A DNA stretch of 64,000 bases from Siphonodentalium dalli (GCA_032622095.1 CP136064.1:147936864-148000863); one strand, 5' to 3'. Positions 33,824 through 41,822 are shown, counted from the first letter of the stretch. Program-made: numbers and translations. The notes: generated by a model not told the origin, from the letters alone.

Positions 33824-36800
33824 TAATCAATTGATGGTTCTTTTGTCTTTTAATTCTGGAAGGATACTCAACAACAGTTTTGAAATTTTCACGATCATTA
33901 ACACATTGTACCATTGTTTCAAAATTAACTTTTTGACTTGTGCTGTAATCAAGAGTGATACCTTTTACCTTACATTTGGTGTATCTTACCCCATCTTTGA
34001 TGTATTCATATCCGTAGTTCTTTGGCCCAAGTCCAACAAATTTGACAATCTTTGCATCTGGATGTTCGTCGCTCCATTTCCCCAATCTTCCTTCGATAGT
34101 TTTGATGTTCTTCTTTGATGGATCACTGACATACATACAGCTGTCTGTATCAAAATACAGCACTCTATCTCCAAGTTTTTCTAAAACTTTATACAATTGT
34201 AATCTTGCATACGCTGTAACAAAAGAAGCAACAACAACATTTGCTGAATGATGAGGTTCAATATTATCTAAGATGTCAACATAATTTACCAGAATGAATT
34301 TGTCACCATCAAGAAGTGTAACATTTTGAACAATTATATTGTTACTAGTAAGCAATTCAAAATAACGTGATGGTTTATCCACATACTCTGTTTTTGACAT
34401 AAGATTTCTTTGTGCATTCTTACCCCATATACAATTAATCATAATTTTAGATATTTGACGTTTTCCTGGATTCTTCTCGATGTTCTCCAAATTTATACCC
34501 TCAGCTGCATAATAATCCTGTACAAACTTTTGTTTCTGTTCTTCTGTCTCAACACCAAATGGATAACCACTACATTCCTGTTTGATCTTTAGATGTTTAT
34601 CGATATAGGATTTGTATATTTCATCTGTCCAATCTGTCCAATGCCAAATTTGGTACACATCAAGTATTTTGTAGCCAACATCCATTGCTTTGAATAATTC
34701 TGGCGTGGTCCACACTCCGGTTATAGCTCGATCTTCTTCTGAATGGTTACATGCCTCGTTCTCATTGATGGCACAAGTGTTGCACAGAGTAAAAACCATT
34801 TTCTTGTTACAATGAATCGGTAGAACTGGAATATACAATTTCGATGATGGTAAAATTGTACATTTAACAAGCCCCGCATAGTCTCTAATGTGTTCTTGAT
34901 CGATCTGCTCTTGGCTCAAAATTTCTGGATGTCCAACAGGGTAGAATTTATATTTGTTGCAAAATGGATACAACGAACACACATCGATGAACTTGATTTC
35001 TTTTGTGGAATCTTGATCAATTTCCTCGTACAATTTGATGGCATTTGTACGTCCACCAAACAATGCTTCTCTTGGCAAAATAGGGTCTCGATGTTTGTAG
35101 AAAGATTCCATTTGTTGTTTGAATTTCACATCCGATTTCATTCTTTCGTCGATCTGATGCTCCCAAATTGATTCAACTCTGTAACCAAGACTTTCCAGTT
35201 CATCTTTCTTCTGTTGGGTTCTTGTATATAATTCTTCCATGGTGAGCATCGTATAGGGATTCTTGTATTGTCTGTTGTTGTAACATTTTGGACATCCATG
35301 AAACAGACATCCATTCATCTCAAAAACTGTTCTTGTGGCTTCCTCATATCCATCGACGTAGTGTCCACCAATCTTGATTTCTCCTCCATTCAAAGCATGC
35401 TTGATTGTTATCATACGTGACAATGATATATGTTGAAGCCAACGTATCGCTTTCATGGAATAGTTTTTAGCACATGGGTATCCACCATCTGGAATGATTC
35501 CAATTGTTTTCTCTGGCATTGAATTCTTCCTCCATGCCAAATTGCAAACTTGTGCCAATGTTATTGACTCAATGAACGGGTCAATCTGTTCTGTTTCCAA
35601 TATGTATTTCCTGAATTTTCCACATCCACGGCGAAGAATATCCACGTCTGATTTGCAGTACTTCTCTATCTCTTCTTGGAAGTTGAATATCGCATAATTT
35701 TCTATTTTCTCATTGTACCATTCAAAGAATTTCTCTCGATTTTCCACGCTCATCATGTCTGGTTTGTAGTAATCAGAAGCCAAGTAATGTCCAATGTAAT
35801 TTTGAAACTTTGGTGAATTCGCCCAATGTGGAAAGTGTCCTTTTGCCATCTCATTCAGCTGAAAAGTTTGTGGAAATTTTGAAAGCGGCATCATCAGAAA
35901 ACTCAGAGAATCAATAACTTTCACGCTGTTGCATTTTAAACTGAGAATTTTGTTTCCATTCATGATCAGTTCTGGTTTATGAATTCCACTTTGTATGAGT
36001 GCTTGAAGTAGAAACTGTGCATCGTACCCCTGAGCATTATGTGCTATTGCAACACATCCTTTGTGATCTTGATGGAATAACCAGTTTGTGAAGTCTGTTA
36101 AAACGTTGTCACCCTTGAATACAAATTCTCTGGAATCCGGTCCGCATGTTTCACATTTTTCTTCGATTGGTTTGCACATGCAATCTCCACAAGCGGTATG
36201 TGCAACACAGAAGTTTGGAATATGAACACCTGTGTCTTGTCTGCATTCAAAGTCAAAGAATACATATGGAATCTTTGCAGGTTTCTTTTCCGGTGATTCA
36301 TATTTTGGAATGTAGCACCTGTGATCTGCTTCAACGATTTCTTTGCAATGTTTGCATTTCTTCAACCCCGCACATATATGTCTGTTTGATTTATTGATGA
36401 GAAATTCTTCATCCCAAATGTTGCATAGTTGAACCAAATCACATATTTTTCTTTTCTGTTTTCCTTCCGTCTTCAAATGGTTGTCGAAACAAGATTTACT
36501 TCTGAATGATCGTCGACACGTTCTACACTTCACCAAATTTGTGAAATTACACTGTGTCAATGACCAGCATGCACAAACAAATCTGCATCGATGATCGCCA
36601 CGACTTTTGAATCCAATGTCACAGAATTCGCAGTAGTAGCTGGTGCCTAGAAATCCTTTGATTGATGTTATGGTGTCGAAGTGATTGTTGTTGTAGTAGA
36701 TGTGTACACATTTGCTCTCCGAACACATTTCTGCAGGTTCAAATAGAAATCCAGCGCCAGCAAATTCATTGTGAATTTTCACAACATATTCTGGATACAA

Positions 36801-37805
36801 TATTTCTTGAATCTTGTGGAACTCATTGATACTGCAAACTGTATCGTGTGGAATACCAGCACGGTTGAGTAGATTTTTTGCTGCATCTGTTTGTGCTGTG
36901 TATATTGATTGTCTTATTCTTTTCCATTTCTTTGACCAGCACGCAGATCCATCACTATCTGCCTTACACATTCCGACGACAATAGATCTTGCCATACACA
37001 TAACATCATCAGCATTTTCAATCCGGACAATACTTCTTTTCACTTTTGTAAGCTTGTTCTTGTCTGCAAATGGTCCATAATGTAGTGAGTGTCGTGTACC
37101 ACCTTCCGGAATATCTGTAACGAAGATTTCGAAATTGAGTGCACCGTCATGAATTGTAAAGTCTGCATTTGATTGAACCACATTTTGAATATTATCCATG
37201 AGTGTCTCACCATTCAATTCACTGGCTTTTGTGAATGGAATGAAAATGTTCATATCAAGTCCTGGATGATTTATCGTAACTCTGATTCTTGTCTTCTCAT
37301 TTGCTGAACATTTCTGTTTCAATTCTTCTGTCAACTTCTCAAATATCTCTGGAATGTTTTCGATTGGATCTGTAAATTTCTCGAATTTCACACCAAATTG
37401 TCGTGATGCTGATTTAAATTTTCTGGAAAATTTCTCCGAGTTCAGCTCCAATTTGAAATATTTTGTTGGATTGAACACAACACGCTCTCTAGCCAGACTT
37501 CTCTTTCTCTCCCCACCAATTTCTCTATTCTGTCTTCGACCGCGTCCAATCTGACCATCACTAGAACTTTCTTCACTTTCGCCTCCATTAGTTTCCATAT
37601 CGCTCTCTTCACTTTCTGCCTCATCAGTTTCCATATCGCTCTCTTCACTTTCTGCCTCATCAGTTTCCATATCGCTCTCTTCACTTTCTGCCTCATCAGT
37701 TTCCATTTCGCTCTCTTCAATAACTGCAGGCCTTGGTCTTTTTCTAACAATATCTTCTTCGCTGGCGGAGTCGTCTGAAACAGGTCTTTTGATTCTCTTA
37801 AACAT
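33732..37805 (-). CDS. Protein-primed family B DNA polymerase (PolB)
   Basis: 1,357 residues. An acidic N-terminal tail with a basic nuclear-signal-like start is followed by four 12-residue repeats of the type 'SEESDMETDEAE' (about 31-80). Next come an N-terminal domain common to Polinton polymerases (~140-290) and a Cys/His-rich zinc region (~370-505). The 3'-5' exonuclease begins with FFDFE at ~517. Polymerase motifs: A 'FIDVCSLYPF' at ~940, B 'INCIWGKNAQRN' at ~1122 and C 'YFDTDS' at ~1219. The C-terminus is a 'YTKRKLVNG..TYPYGW' block. It replicates the linear element with a terminal-protein primer. Full length and intact. Its 5' end is shared with the divergent zinc-knuckle gene. Confidence 0.97.
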   Translation of the reverse strand: MFKRIKRPVSDDSASEEDIVRKRPRPAVIEESEMETDEAESEESDMETDEAESEESDMETDEAESEESDMETNGGESEESSSDGQIGRGRRQNREIGGERKRSLARERVVFNPTKYFKLELNSEKFSRKFKSASRQFGVKFEKFTDPIENIPEIFEKLTEELKQKCSANEKTRIRVTINHPGLDMNIFIPFTKASELNGETLMDNIQNVVQSNADFTIHDGALNFEIFVTDIPEGGTRHSLHYGPFADKNKLTKVKRSIVRIENADDVMCMARSIVVGMCKADSDGSACWSKKWKRIRQSIYTAQTDAAKNLLNRAGIPHDTVCSINEFHKIQEILYPEYVVKIHNEFAGAGFLFEPAEMCSESKCVHIYYNNNHFDTITSIKGFLGTSYYCEFCDIGFKSRGDHRCRFVCACWSLTQCNFTNLVKCRTCRRSFRSKSCFDNHLKTEGKQKRKICDLVQLCNIWDEEFLINKSNRHICAGLKKCKHCKEIVEADHRCYIPKYESPEKKPAKIPYVFFDFECRQDTGVHIPNFCVAHTACGDCMCKPIEEKCETCGPDSREFVFKGDNVLTDFTNWLFHQDHKGCVAIAHNAQGYDAQFLLQALIQSGIHKPELIMNGNKILSLKCNSVKVIDSLSFLMMPLSKFPQTFQLNEMAKGHFPHWANSPKFQNYIGHYLASDYYKPDMMSVENREKFFEWYNEKIENYAIFNFQEEIEKYCKSDVDILRRGCGKFRKYILETEQIDPFIESITLAQVCNLAWRKNSMPEKTIGIIPDGGYPCAKNYSMKAIRWLQHISLSRMITIKHALNGGEIKIGGHYVDGYEEATRTVFEMNGCLFHGCPKCYNNRQYKNPYTMLTMEELYTRTQQKKDELESLGYRVESIWEHQIDERMKSDVKFKQQMESFYKHRDPILPREALFGGRTNAIKLYEEIDQDSTKEIKFIDVCSLYPFCNKYKFYPVGHPEILSQEQIDQEHIRDYAGLVKCTILPSSKLYIPVLPIHCNKKMVFTLCNTCAINENEACNHSEEDRAITGVWTTPELFKAMDVGYKILDVYQIWHWTDWTDEIYKSYIDKHLKIKQECSGYPFGVETEEQKQKFVQDYYAAEGINLENIEKNPGKRQISKIMINCIWGKNAQRNLMSKTEYVDKPSRYFELLTSNNIIVQNVTLLDGDKFILVNYVDILDNIEPHHSANVVVASFVTAYARLQLYKVLEKLGDRVLYFDTDSCMYVSDPSKKNIKTIEGRLGKWSDEHPDAKIVKFVGLGPKNYGYEYIKDGVRYTKCKVKGITLDYSTSQKVNFETMVQCVNDRENFKTVVEYPSRIKRQKNHQLISECQTKTFRSVYTKRKLVNGIHTYPYGWRC
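37570..37710 (-). repeat. 36-bp in-frame tandem repeat in the PolB N-terminus
   Basis: Four copies of a 36-bp unit coding for 12 acidic residues; the last has changed (NGG). The array begins exactly where the inverted duplication shared with the zinc-knuckle gene ends. Confidence 0.9.
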
Positions 37806-37896
37806 TTTTGTCTTGAGTTTTTGTCAGCAAAAAATATTGCGACTGGCTTCTTCGGAGTTGAAGTGTAAAGTGTATAATTACACAATTTTACACTTG

Positions 37897-37904
37897 CTTT
37901 TATA
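37897..37904 (-). promoter_or_regulatory. TATA box of PolB
   Basis: TATAAAAG on the minus strand, about 92 bp before the PolB ATG at 37805. It mirrors the plus-strand box at 37925. Confidence 0.75.
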
Positions 37905-37924
37905 GCATTTTTCATCGTGACTGC

Positions 37925-37932
37925 TATAAAAG
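37925..37932 (+). promoter_or_regulatory. TATA box of the zinc-knuckle gene
   Basis: TATAAAAG on the plus strand, about 93 bp before the ATG at 38025. It is the mirror image of the PolB box. Confidence 0.75.
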
Positions 37933-38024
37933 CAGGTGTTAAAATTGTGTAATTATACACTTTACACTTCAACTCCGAAGAAGCCAGTCGCAATATTTTT
38001 TGCTGACAAAAACTCAAGACAAAA

Positions 38025-38600
38025 ATGTTTAAGAGAATCAAAAGACCTGTTTCAGACGACTCCGCCAGCGAAGAAGATATTGTTAGAAAAAGACCAAGGC
38101 CTGCAGTTATTGAAGAGAGCTATATTGAGCTGCATAAAGAAGAATCTACACTACTACAGACTAGAAAAATTCAAGATAATCTTGTCGAATTGAGACAGAT
38201 CTCTACTGATTTGTTTAAATTTTGTAACAAAATGCAATGGCAAGAGAAAAAAGAGAAAAACAAAGCTGATAAAAATTGGAAACCACCATATGGTTACTGT
38301 TACAAATGCGGACAAGACTCCCATTGGTCCTTCCAATGTAAAACAGATTTCGACGACAAAAAAAATGTGAAAACTATACAAAAAAGTCTACAAGCAGTAA
38401 CAATACAAGAACAAAATGCAGTTATCAAAACTGAAGAGATGTCTACAACATCAGATGTTTTCAAACAACCCCGACCTGTTGATCCTACGAATGATTCACA
38501 GAACAAATCTGAAGATAAGCATCCAGATTTTGAAAATTCCAAGAAAACTTCCAAGAAAAAGAAGCTGAGACAATTCTACATTCCAAAAACAGATAAATGA
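38025..38600 (+). CDS. Zinc-knuckle protein with a PolB-identical N-terminus
   Basis: 191 residues. Residues 1-32 are identical to the start of PolB because the inverted repeat covers both. Then come a helical region (33-80), a retroviral-type zinc knuckle with exact C-x2-C-x4-H-x4-C spacing (Cys92, Cys95, His100, Cys105, in 'YCYKCGQDSHWSFQC'), and a Lys/Ser/Thr-rich tail with basic clusters ('KKTSKKKKLRQF'). Knuckles of this form bind single-stranded nucleic acid. The protein may help replication or modify host RNA; this is inferred. The basic first ten residues could be a nuclear signal shared with PolB. It ends before a canonical AATAAA, not a histone-type hairpin. Confidence 0.8.
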   Translation: MFKRIKRPVSDDSASEEDIVRKRPRPAVIEESYIELHKEESTLLQTRKIQDNLVELRQISTDLFKFCNKMQWQEKKEKNKADKNWKPPYGYCYKCGQDSHWSFQCKTDFDDKKNVKTIQKSLQAVTIQEQNAVIKTEEMSTTSDVFKQPRPVDPTNDSQNKSEDKHPDFENSKKTSKKKKLRQFYIPKTDK

Positions 38601-38631
38601 ATCGATACAAACATTTGAAAATTATATTGTG

Positions 38632-38637
38632 AATAAA
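38632..38637 (+). terminator. Polyadenylation signal of the zinc-knuckle gene
   Basis: AATAAA about 32 bp after the TGA, followed by a T-rich stretch. The same 'gaataaa..aattgaacaatcgtg' block recurs at 40094-40122. Confidence 0.65.
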
Positions 38638-38711
38638 TTATGAATTGAACAATCGTGTTTTGTTTTGTTTTTTTCAGCTATGAAAGAGTAACCTTTTTGG
38701 GGAATGTGGGT

Positions 38712-38727
38712 GGCCCTGAAAAGGGCC
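38712..38727 (-). terminator. Histone-type 3' stem-loop after the 116-aa gene
   Basis: On the minus strand GGCCCTTTTCAGGGCC: a 6-bp stem with TTTC loop, preceded by an A-rich flank and followed by ACCCACA, as at animal replication-dependent histone mRNA ends. It is 18 nt after the stop codon at 38746. A 'CCCCAAAAAGG' box follows about 10 nt later. Confidence 0.88.
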
Positions 38728-38745
38728 GTTTTTCTTTTCCAGAAT

Positions 38746-39096
38746 TCATAAAAATTCTGCCAAATCAGGATATATCCCGTTGGGATTAATTGTCACAGAC
38801 CAAGTAGGGTTTGATCTGTGCGCCGCAGCAGCCTGAGCGAAGCTGTCAATTGCTGCATTGCACAGATCTTTCTTCGAGATCTGTGACAAGATCTCCCCGA
38901 GATCAAGATTGCTTGGTTCTTGATCACATACTTCAGCCGATGGTCGTCGCCGAGCCAGAAAATCTGTTAACATCTGTTTCTGCACCACCTTTTGTTCAGG
39001 AGAATCCTGCCATTTCCTATAGGTTCTGATTTTCGTCTCCTCTGACGAATCTCTCTTCCTCCATAGCTTCTTGAAAAATTTCTTTAGAGACGGCAT
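38746..39096 (-). CDS. Unrecognised basic/helical protein (116 aa), histone-type 3' end
   Basis: Starts at the ATG at 39096, just downstream of a TATA-like 'tgtataaaaa' of the shared 555-bp promoter. The N-terminal ~20 residues form a strongly basic amphipathic helix ('LKKFFKKLWRKR'). A middle 'LTDFLARRRP', an acidic 'SNLDLGEILSQI' and an Ala-rich helix follow, with a Tyr/Pro/Leu C-terminus. No domain recognised. The mRNA should end in the stem-loop at 38712-38727. It shares promoter and 3'-end type with three other genes nearby, so it likely belongs to one expression class, perhaps S-phase. Confidence 0.65.
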   Translation of the reverse strand: MPSLKKFFKKLWRKRDSSEETKIRTYRKWQDSPEQKVVQKQMLTDFLARRRPSAEVCDQEPSNLDLGEILSQISKKDLCNAAIDSFAQAAAAHRSNPTWSVTINPNGIYPDLAEFL

Positions 39097-39121
39097 AATG
39101 AATGAAGTTCACTGAAAAAGT

Positions 39122-39676
39122 GAAAATATTTTTATACATTTGACACGGGCGGTAGAGAAATCACATGTCGCATTGACGTTAAAATTGACAAATGTTTCCT
39201 GGCGTTGTGTTTTTTCAGAGACGGATCAGCATTCATATTTTTCTTGATCATTATTGCATAGCGATCAAACAAATGTTTTTTATTTCGTTAGATCATTATC
39301 TATTATTTGGTACACATGATTGATATATTTGTTACCTCGTTAGGAAAATATGGAATGTTTTTCTAGTTTTGTTTTTGGAGATGTACATATTTTATACATA
39401 AAACTGAACACAAGAAAACATACTGAACATTTTTCTTCATCATTACAATCGATAACTTTACTTGGTCATCGTTTATGAACGAAGATGAATTCATATGTTA
39501 AAACATCTTAATTAATTGCATATACTATCATGAATTTAATCTATAACATATCGAAATAGTGAAAACTACAGATAATGCACTGTAAAGAAACACAACGTCA
39601 GGGAGCATTTGTCATTTTTAACGTCAAAGTATTATGTGCTTTCTCTACCGCCCGCGCAATCGTAATATATGTTCAA
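39122..39676. promoter_or_regulatory. 555-bp bidirectional promoter region, copy 1
   Basis: Lies head-to-head between the 116-aa (minus) and 62-aa (plus) genes. It is about 98% identical to 40733-41287 and of equal length. Both ends carry the same elements pointing outward: 'gggcggtagagaaa', 'ttgacgttaaaa', 'tgacaaatg' and a TATA-like box ('tgtataaaaa' left, 'taatatatg' right). The middle is AT-rich. Confidence 0.88.
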
Positions 39677-39712
39677 ACACGGCCGTGAACAATTTTTATT
39701 CTGCATTCAAAG

Positions 39713-39901
39713 ATGTCCGAAATCCCCGAACCGTTGATGTCTATACTAAGAGGAACGATAGGGCTATCACCCCAGATAATGCGGGCCGGACACGCAAAAG
39801 AAGTAACCGCCAGTGCAAAACTGGTTATGCAAATATGCAAAAAACAACAGCGTTGGAACAAAAGCAAAAGTCTCAAAAGAAAATCGTGGCGTGAACTTTG
39901 A
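39713..39901 (+). CDS. Unrecognised 62-residue basic protein, histone-type 3' end
   Basis: The ATG follows 'cattcaaag', the same leader end as the OTU-like gene at 41320, and lies ~45 bp after the TATA-like box of the shared promoter. This selects it over another overlapping frame that opens upstream of the promoter. The protein has a hydrophobic-proline N-terminus ('PEPLMSILRG'), a central helix and a basic end ('KSKSLKRKSW'). Two histone-type hairpins follow 13 and 41 nt after the stop codon. Function unknown. Confidence 0.6.
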   Translation: MSEIPEPLMSILRGTIGLSPQIMRAGHAKEVTASAKLVMQICKKQQRWNKSKSLKRKSWREL

Positions 39902-39914
39902 TGCCATACAAAAC

Positions 39915-39930
39915 GGCCCTTTTCAGGGCC
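39915..39930 (+). terminator. Histone-type 3' stem-loop, first of a tandem pair
   Basis: GGCCCTTTTCAGGGCC on the plus strand with an upstream 'aaac' flank, 13 nt after the stop of the 62-aa gene. It is followed by 'aaaaac' rather than ACC(C)A, so it may be the weaker of the pair. Confidence 0.85.
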
Positions 39931-39942
39931 AAAAACAAAAAC

Positions 39943-39958
39943 GGTCCTTTTCAGGACC
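39943..39958 (+). terminator. Histone-type 3' stem-loop, second of the pair, with compensatory pair change
   Basis: GGTCCTTTTCAGGACC: one stem pair differs from the other copies on both sides (C-G to T-A), keeping the stem. It is followed by AACCAA and, 12 nt after the stem, by the purine-rich 'CAAAAAGAAAAACTTTTAG', which resembles the U7-binding histone downstream element (sea urchin type CAAGAAAGA). Confidence 0.88.
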
Positions 39959-40094
39959 AACCAATTTTTTCAAAAAGAAAAACTTTTAGCATTGCTTAAG
40001 AACTAATAATGTTCTTTGTACCCTATGTTTTGTTTTGAAAAAATCACGCCACGAATAATTTAAAACAAAATATACTTGCAAATATTTGTTGTTG

Positions 40095-40100
40095 AATAAA
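40095..40100 (+). terminator. Polyadenylation-type signal, copy of the 38632 block
   Basis: AATAAA within a block related to 38612-38660. For the 62-aa gene it lies ~190 bp after the stop, beyond the two hairpins, so it may act as a backup. Confidence 0.5.
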
Positions 40101-40169
40101 ATATAAATTGAACAATCGTGTTTTTGATTTTTTCAGCAATGAAAGAGTAACCTTTTGGGAAATGTGTGT

Positions 40170-40185
40170 GGCCCTGAAAAGGGCC
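40170..40185 (-). terminator. Histone-type 3' stem-loop after the 162-aa gene
   Basis: On the minus strand GGCCCTTTTCAGGGCC with the upstream 'aaaac' flank, 22 nt after the stop at 40208. ACACACA follows, and then a 'CCCAAAAGG' box. The region is a diverged copy of the 3' flank of the 116-aa gene. Confidence 0.86.
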
Positions 40186-40207
40186 GTTTTAAAATTATCA
40201 TCTGACT

Positions 40208-40696
40208 TTAACATCGTTTTGTGTTTTTCTTATATCTTGACATATCTTTCCCATGAGAACCAATAGCTTTTGCGAATTCATCACTTTTCTCTGTATCTTT
40301 AGATTCTTTACAAGGAAGACGAAATCTGACTTTTGTCTCAGTAGAAGGCTTCATGATACTTTTAGGTTCTTTTTCTTTCGCAGCCAATATTTTTTCTTTT
40401 TTGATCTGTTTCTGTTCTTTCGATTTCTGAACATCATGAACCCTGATTGGTATATCTATCTCTTCTGCAACGAAACGAAGATTCACTTTTACTTCTTGAT
40501 GCGTTACTTGTGTTTTCACGTCAATATCCCTGCGAAGACATCTCAGTTCATCTAAAATCGCTTTTAAAATGAGTGTATCACCACCTATAGTCATTGTCGT
40601 ATTAGCTTGGCCTGTTGACTGTGGTGCCGCATATGTATTCTGTACAACAGGATTACTGTATATCTCACTCTGAAGAAATTCTGTTAACGGATCCAT
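40208..40696 (-). CDS. Unrecognised Lys-rich protein (162 aa), histone-type 3' end
   Basis: I start at the ATG at 40696. The upstream in-frame ATG at 40750 overlaps the promoter's TATA-like box and is unlikely to be transcribed. The N-terminal half has a Thr/Gly/Ala-rich stretch, then a Leu-rich helix ('LILKAILDELRCLRRDI') of coiled-coil type. The C-terminal half is Lys/Glu-rich ('KSKEQKQIKKEKIL') and ends very basic. No enzyme motif. Perhaps a nuclear nucleic-acid-binding factor, given charge and gene class. It shares the 555-bp promoter with the OTU-like gene. Confidence 0.65.
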   Translation of the reverse strand: MDPLTEFLQSEIYSNPVVQNTYAAPQSTGQANTTMTIGGDTLILKAILDELRCLRRDIDVKTQVTHQEVKVNLRFVAEEIDIPIRVHDVQKSKEQKQIKKEKILAAKEKEPKSIMKPSTETKVRFRLPCKESKDTEKSDEFAKAIGSHGKDMSRYKKNTKRC

Positions 40697-40732
40697 CTTT
40701 GATAGCAATGCAATGTAACGTTGATCAAATTC

Positions 40733-41287
40733 GAAAATATTTTTATACATTTGACACGGGCGTCAATGAAATCACATGTCGCATTGACGTTAAAATTGAC
40801 AAATGTTTCCTGGCATTGTGTTTTTTCAGAGACGGATCAGCATTCATATTTTTCTTGATCATTATTGCATAGCGATCAAACAAATGTTTTTTATTTCGTT
40901 AGATCATTATCTATTATTTGGTACACATGATTGATATATTTGTTACCTCGTTAGGAAAATATGGAATGTTTTTCTAGTTTTGTTTTTGGAGATGTACATA
41001 TTTTATACATAAAACTGAACACAAGAAAACATACTGAACATTTTTCTTCATCATTGCAATCGATAACTTTACTTGGTCATCGTTTATGAACGAAGATGAA
41101 TTCATATGTTAAAACATCTTAATTAATTGCATATACTATCATGAATTTAATCTATAACATATCGAAATAGTGAAAACTACAGATAATGCACTGTAAAGAA
41201 ACACAACGTCAGGAAGCATTTGTCATTTTTAACGTCAAAGTATTATGTGCTTTCTCTACCGCCCGCACAATCGTAATATATGTTCAA
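40733..41287. promoter_or_regulatory. 555-bp bidirectional promoter region, copy 2
   Basis: Same length as and about 98% identical to copy 1 (39122-39676). It sits between the 162-aa (minus) and OTU-like (plus) genes. Differences lie mainly in 'gggcg(g/t)(t/c)a(g/a)(a/t)gaaa' at the left end. The outward palindromic arrangement of promoter elements is kept. Confidence 0.88.
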
Positions 41288-41319
41288 GACGGATCTTCAG
41301 ACTTATTCTACATTCAAAG

Positions 41320-41787
41320 ATGACTGCTGTAAACATAACAGATCTTGACGAGATAATGGTACAGGGGGTATACTGTAAAGCAGTGTGCGGCGGCGAAGAA
41401 ATATCTCTGTTTTGGAGGGCACTCAGCGTTGCGGTTTACGGGACGACCGATGGATGGATGGTTCTGAGAGATGCGGCAGTTGACCTGTACTACGCAGAGA
41501 GTGACGAACTTGGTGCGTCGGCACAAGATTTACGGCGCACACCACTTTTGGCTGAATCAAGATTGATGGTTGAATTAGCGGCGACTGTTATACAGCGACC
41601 TATCGTCATGTTTGATGCTACCAAAGGCGGCTACAAATCAACACCAAGATTCAAGTCATCAATAACTCTAGTGTGGATCCCACACGTTTGCCACGAGCAT
41701 TATTGTGAATGCGAAATATGGATGAGGCGAGGAGACAAATCAATTGAAGTTTTGGCGAACAAAGAAGTTCAATGTGGCGGATTCTAA
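41320..41787 (+). CDS. OTU-like protein lacking the catalytic cysteine
   Basis: 155 residues from the ATG after 'cattcaaag' (an upstream in-frame ATG lies before the TATA-like box). It resembles the OTU deubiquitinase fold: 'EISLFWRALSVAVYG' (27-41) matches the DGNCFFRAL..YG helix, 'GWMVLRDAAVDLY' (45-57) the following helix, 'MVELAATVIQRPIVMFD' (83-99) the E..A....RPI block, and 'ITLVWIP..HEHYCE' (115-130) the His-containing HY strand end. In the ungapped match Leu30 stands where OTUs have Cys and Glu27 for Asp, so the protein is probably an inactive binder of ubiquitin or a decoy. If the match is wrong, the family is unknown. A histone-type hairpin lies 19 nt after the stop. Confidence 0.55.
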   Translation: MTAVNITDLDEIMVQGVYCKAVCGGEEISLFWRALSVAVYGTTDGWMVLRDAAVDLYYAESDELGASAQDLRRTPLLAESRLMVELAATVIQRPIVMFDATKGGYKSTPRFKSSITLVWIPHVCHEHYCECEIWMRRGDKSIEVLANKEVQCGGF

Positions 41788-41806
41788 ACTATAACAAAAA
41801 TAAAAC

Positions 41807-41822
41807 GGCCCTTTTCAGGGCC
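41807..41822 (+). terminator. Histone-type 3' stem-loop after the OTU-like gene
   Basis: GGCCCTTTTCAGGGCC on the plus strand with an 'aaaac' flank before and ACCAAA after. At 41834-41850 follows the purine-rich 'GAAAAGAAAAACTCTTG', a good candidate U7-binding element at the usual distance. This is the copy with the best overall match to a histone mRNA 3' end. Confidence 0.9.

Larger units (their letters stand above)
37710..38120. promoter_or_regulatory. Divergent promoter inside a ~199-bp inverted repeat
   Basis: 37710-37907 and 37922-38120 are near-perfect inverted copies around a 14-bp loop. Each arm contains a TATAAAAG box, a 5' leader and the first 32 codons of a gene (PolB to the left, zinc-knuckle protein to the right). 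The only differences seen are next to the TATA boxes (one base change and one extra base). Promoters and leaders are therefore the same on both sides, which predicts matched expression of the two genes. Confidence 0.93.

Noticed and set aside
37710-38120. Assembly hairpin artefact as explanation for the inverted repeat
   Set aside because: The arms differ next to the loop by a base change and an indel, and the sequence beyond both arms is different and coding. A fold-back artefact would be identical. Long reads would still be a good check.
37442-38193. Two frames (199 and 85 codons) on opposite strands with the same 60-residue string across the PolB/zinc-knuckle promoter
   Set aside because: The identity comes from the inverted repeat. 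They overlap the TATA boxes and PolB coding sequence in other frames and have no domain.
39634-39894. 86-codon plus frame overlapping the 62-aa gene
   Set aside because: Its ATG lies upstream of the TATA-like box. The parallel gene at 41320 shows that translation starts at 'cattcaaagATG'.
38712-40185. Stem-loops as simple factor-independent terminators or chance palindromes
   Set aside because: Same 16-base core at four gene ends in sense orientation, one with a compensated pair, and flanks like histone mRNAs; chance is very unlikely. Intrinsic terminators are not used by animal RNA polymerase II.
40697-40750. Longer N-terminus of the 162-aa protein
   Set aside because: The ATG at 40750 overlaps the TATA-like sequence 'atgtataaaaat' of the promoter, so it should not be in the mRNA.
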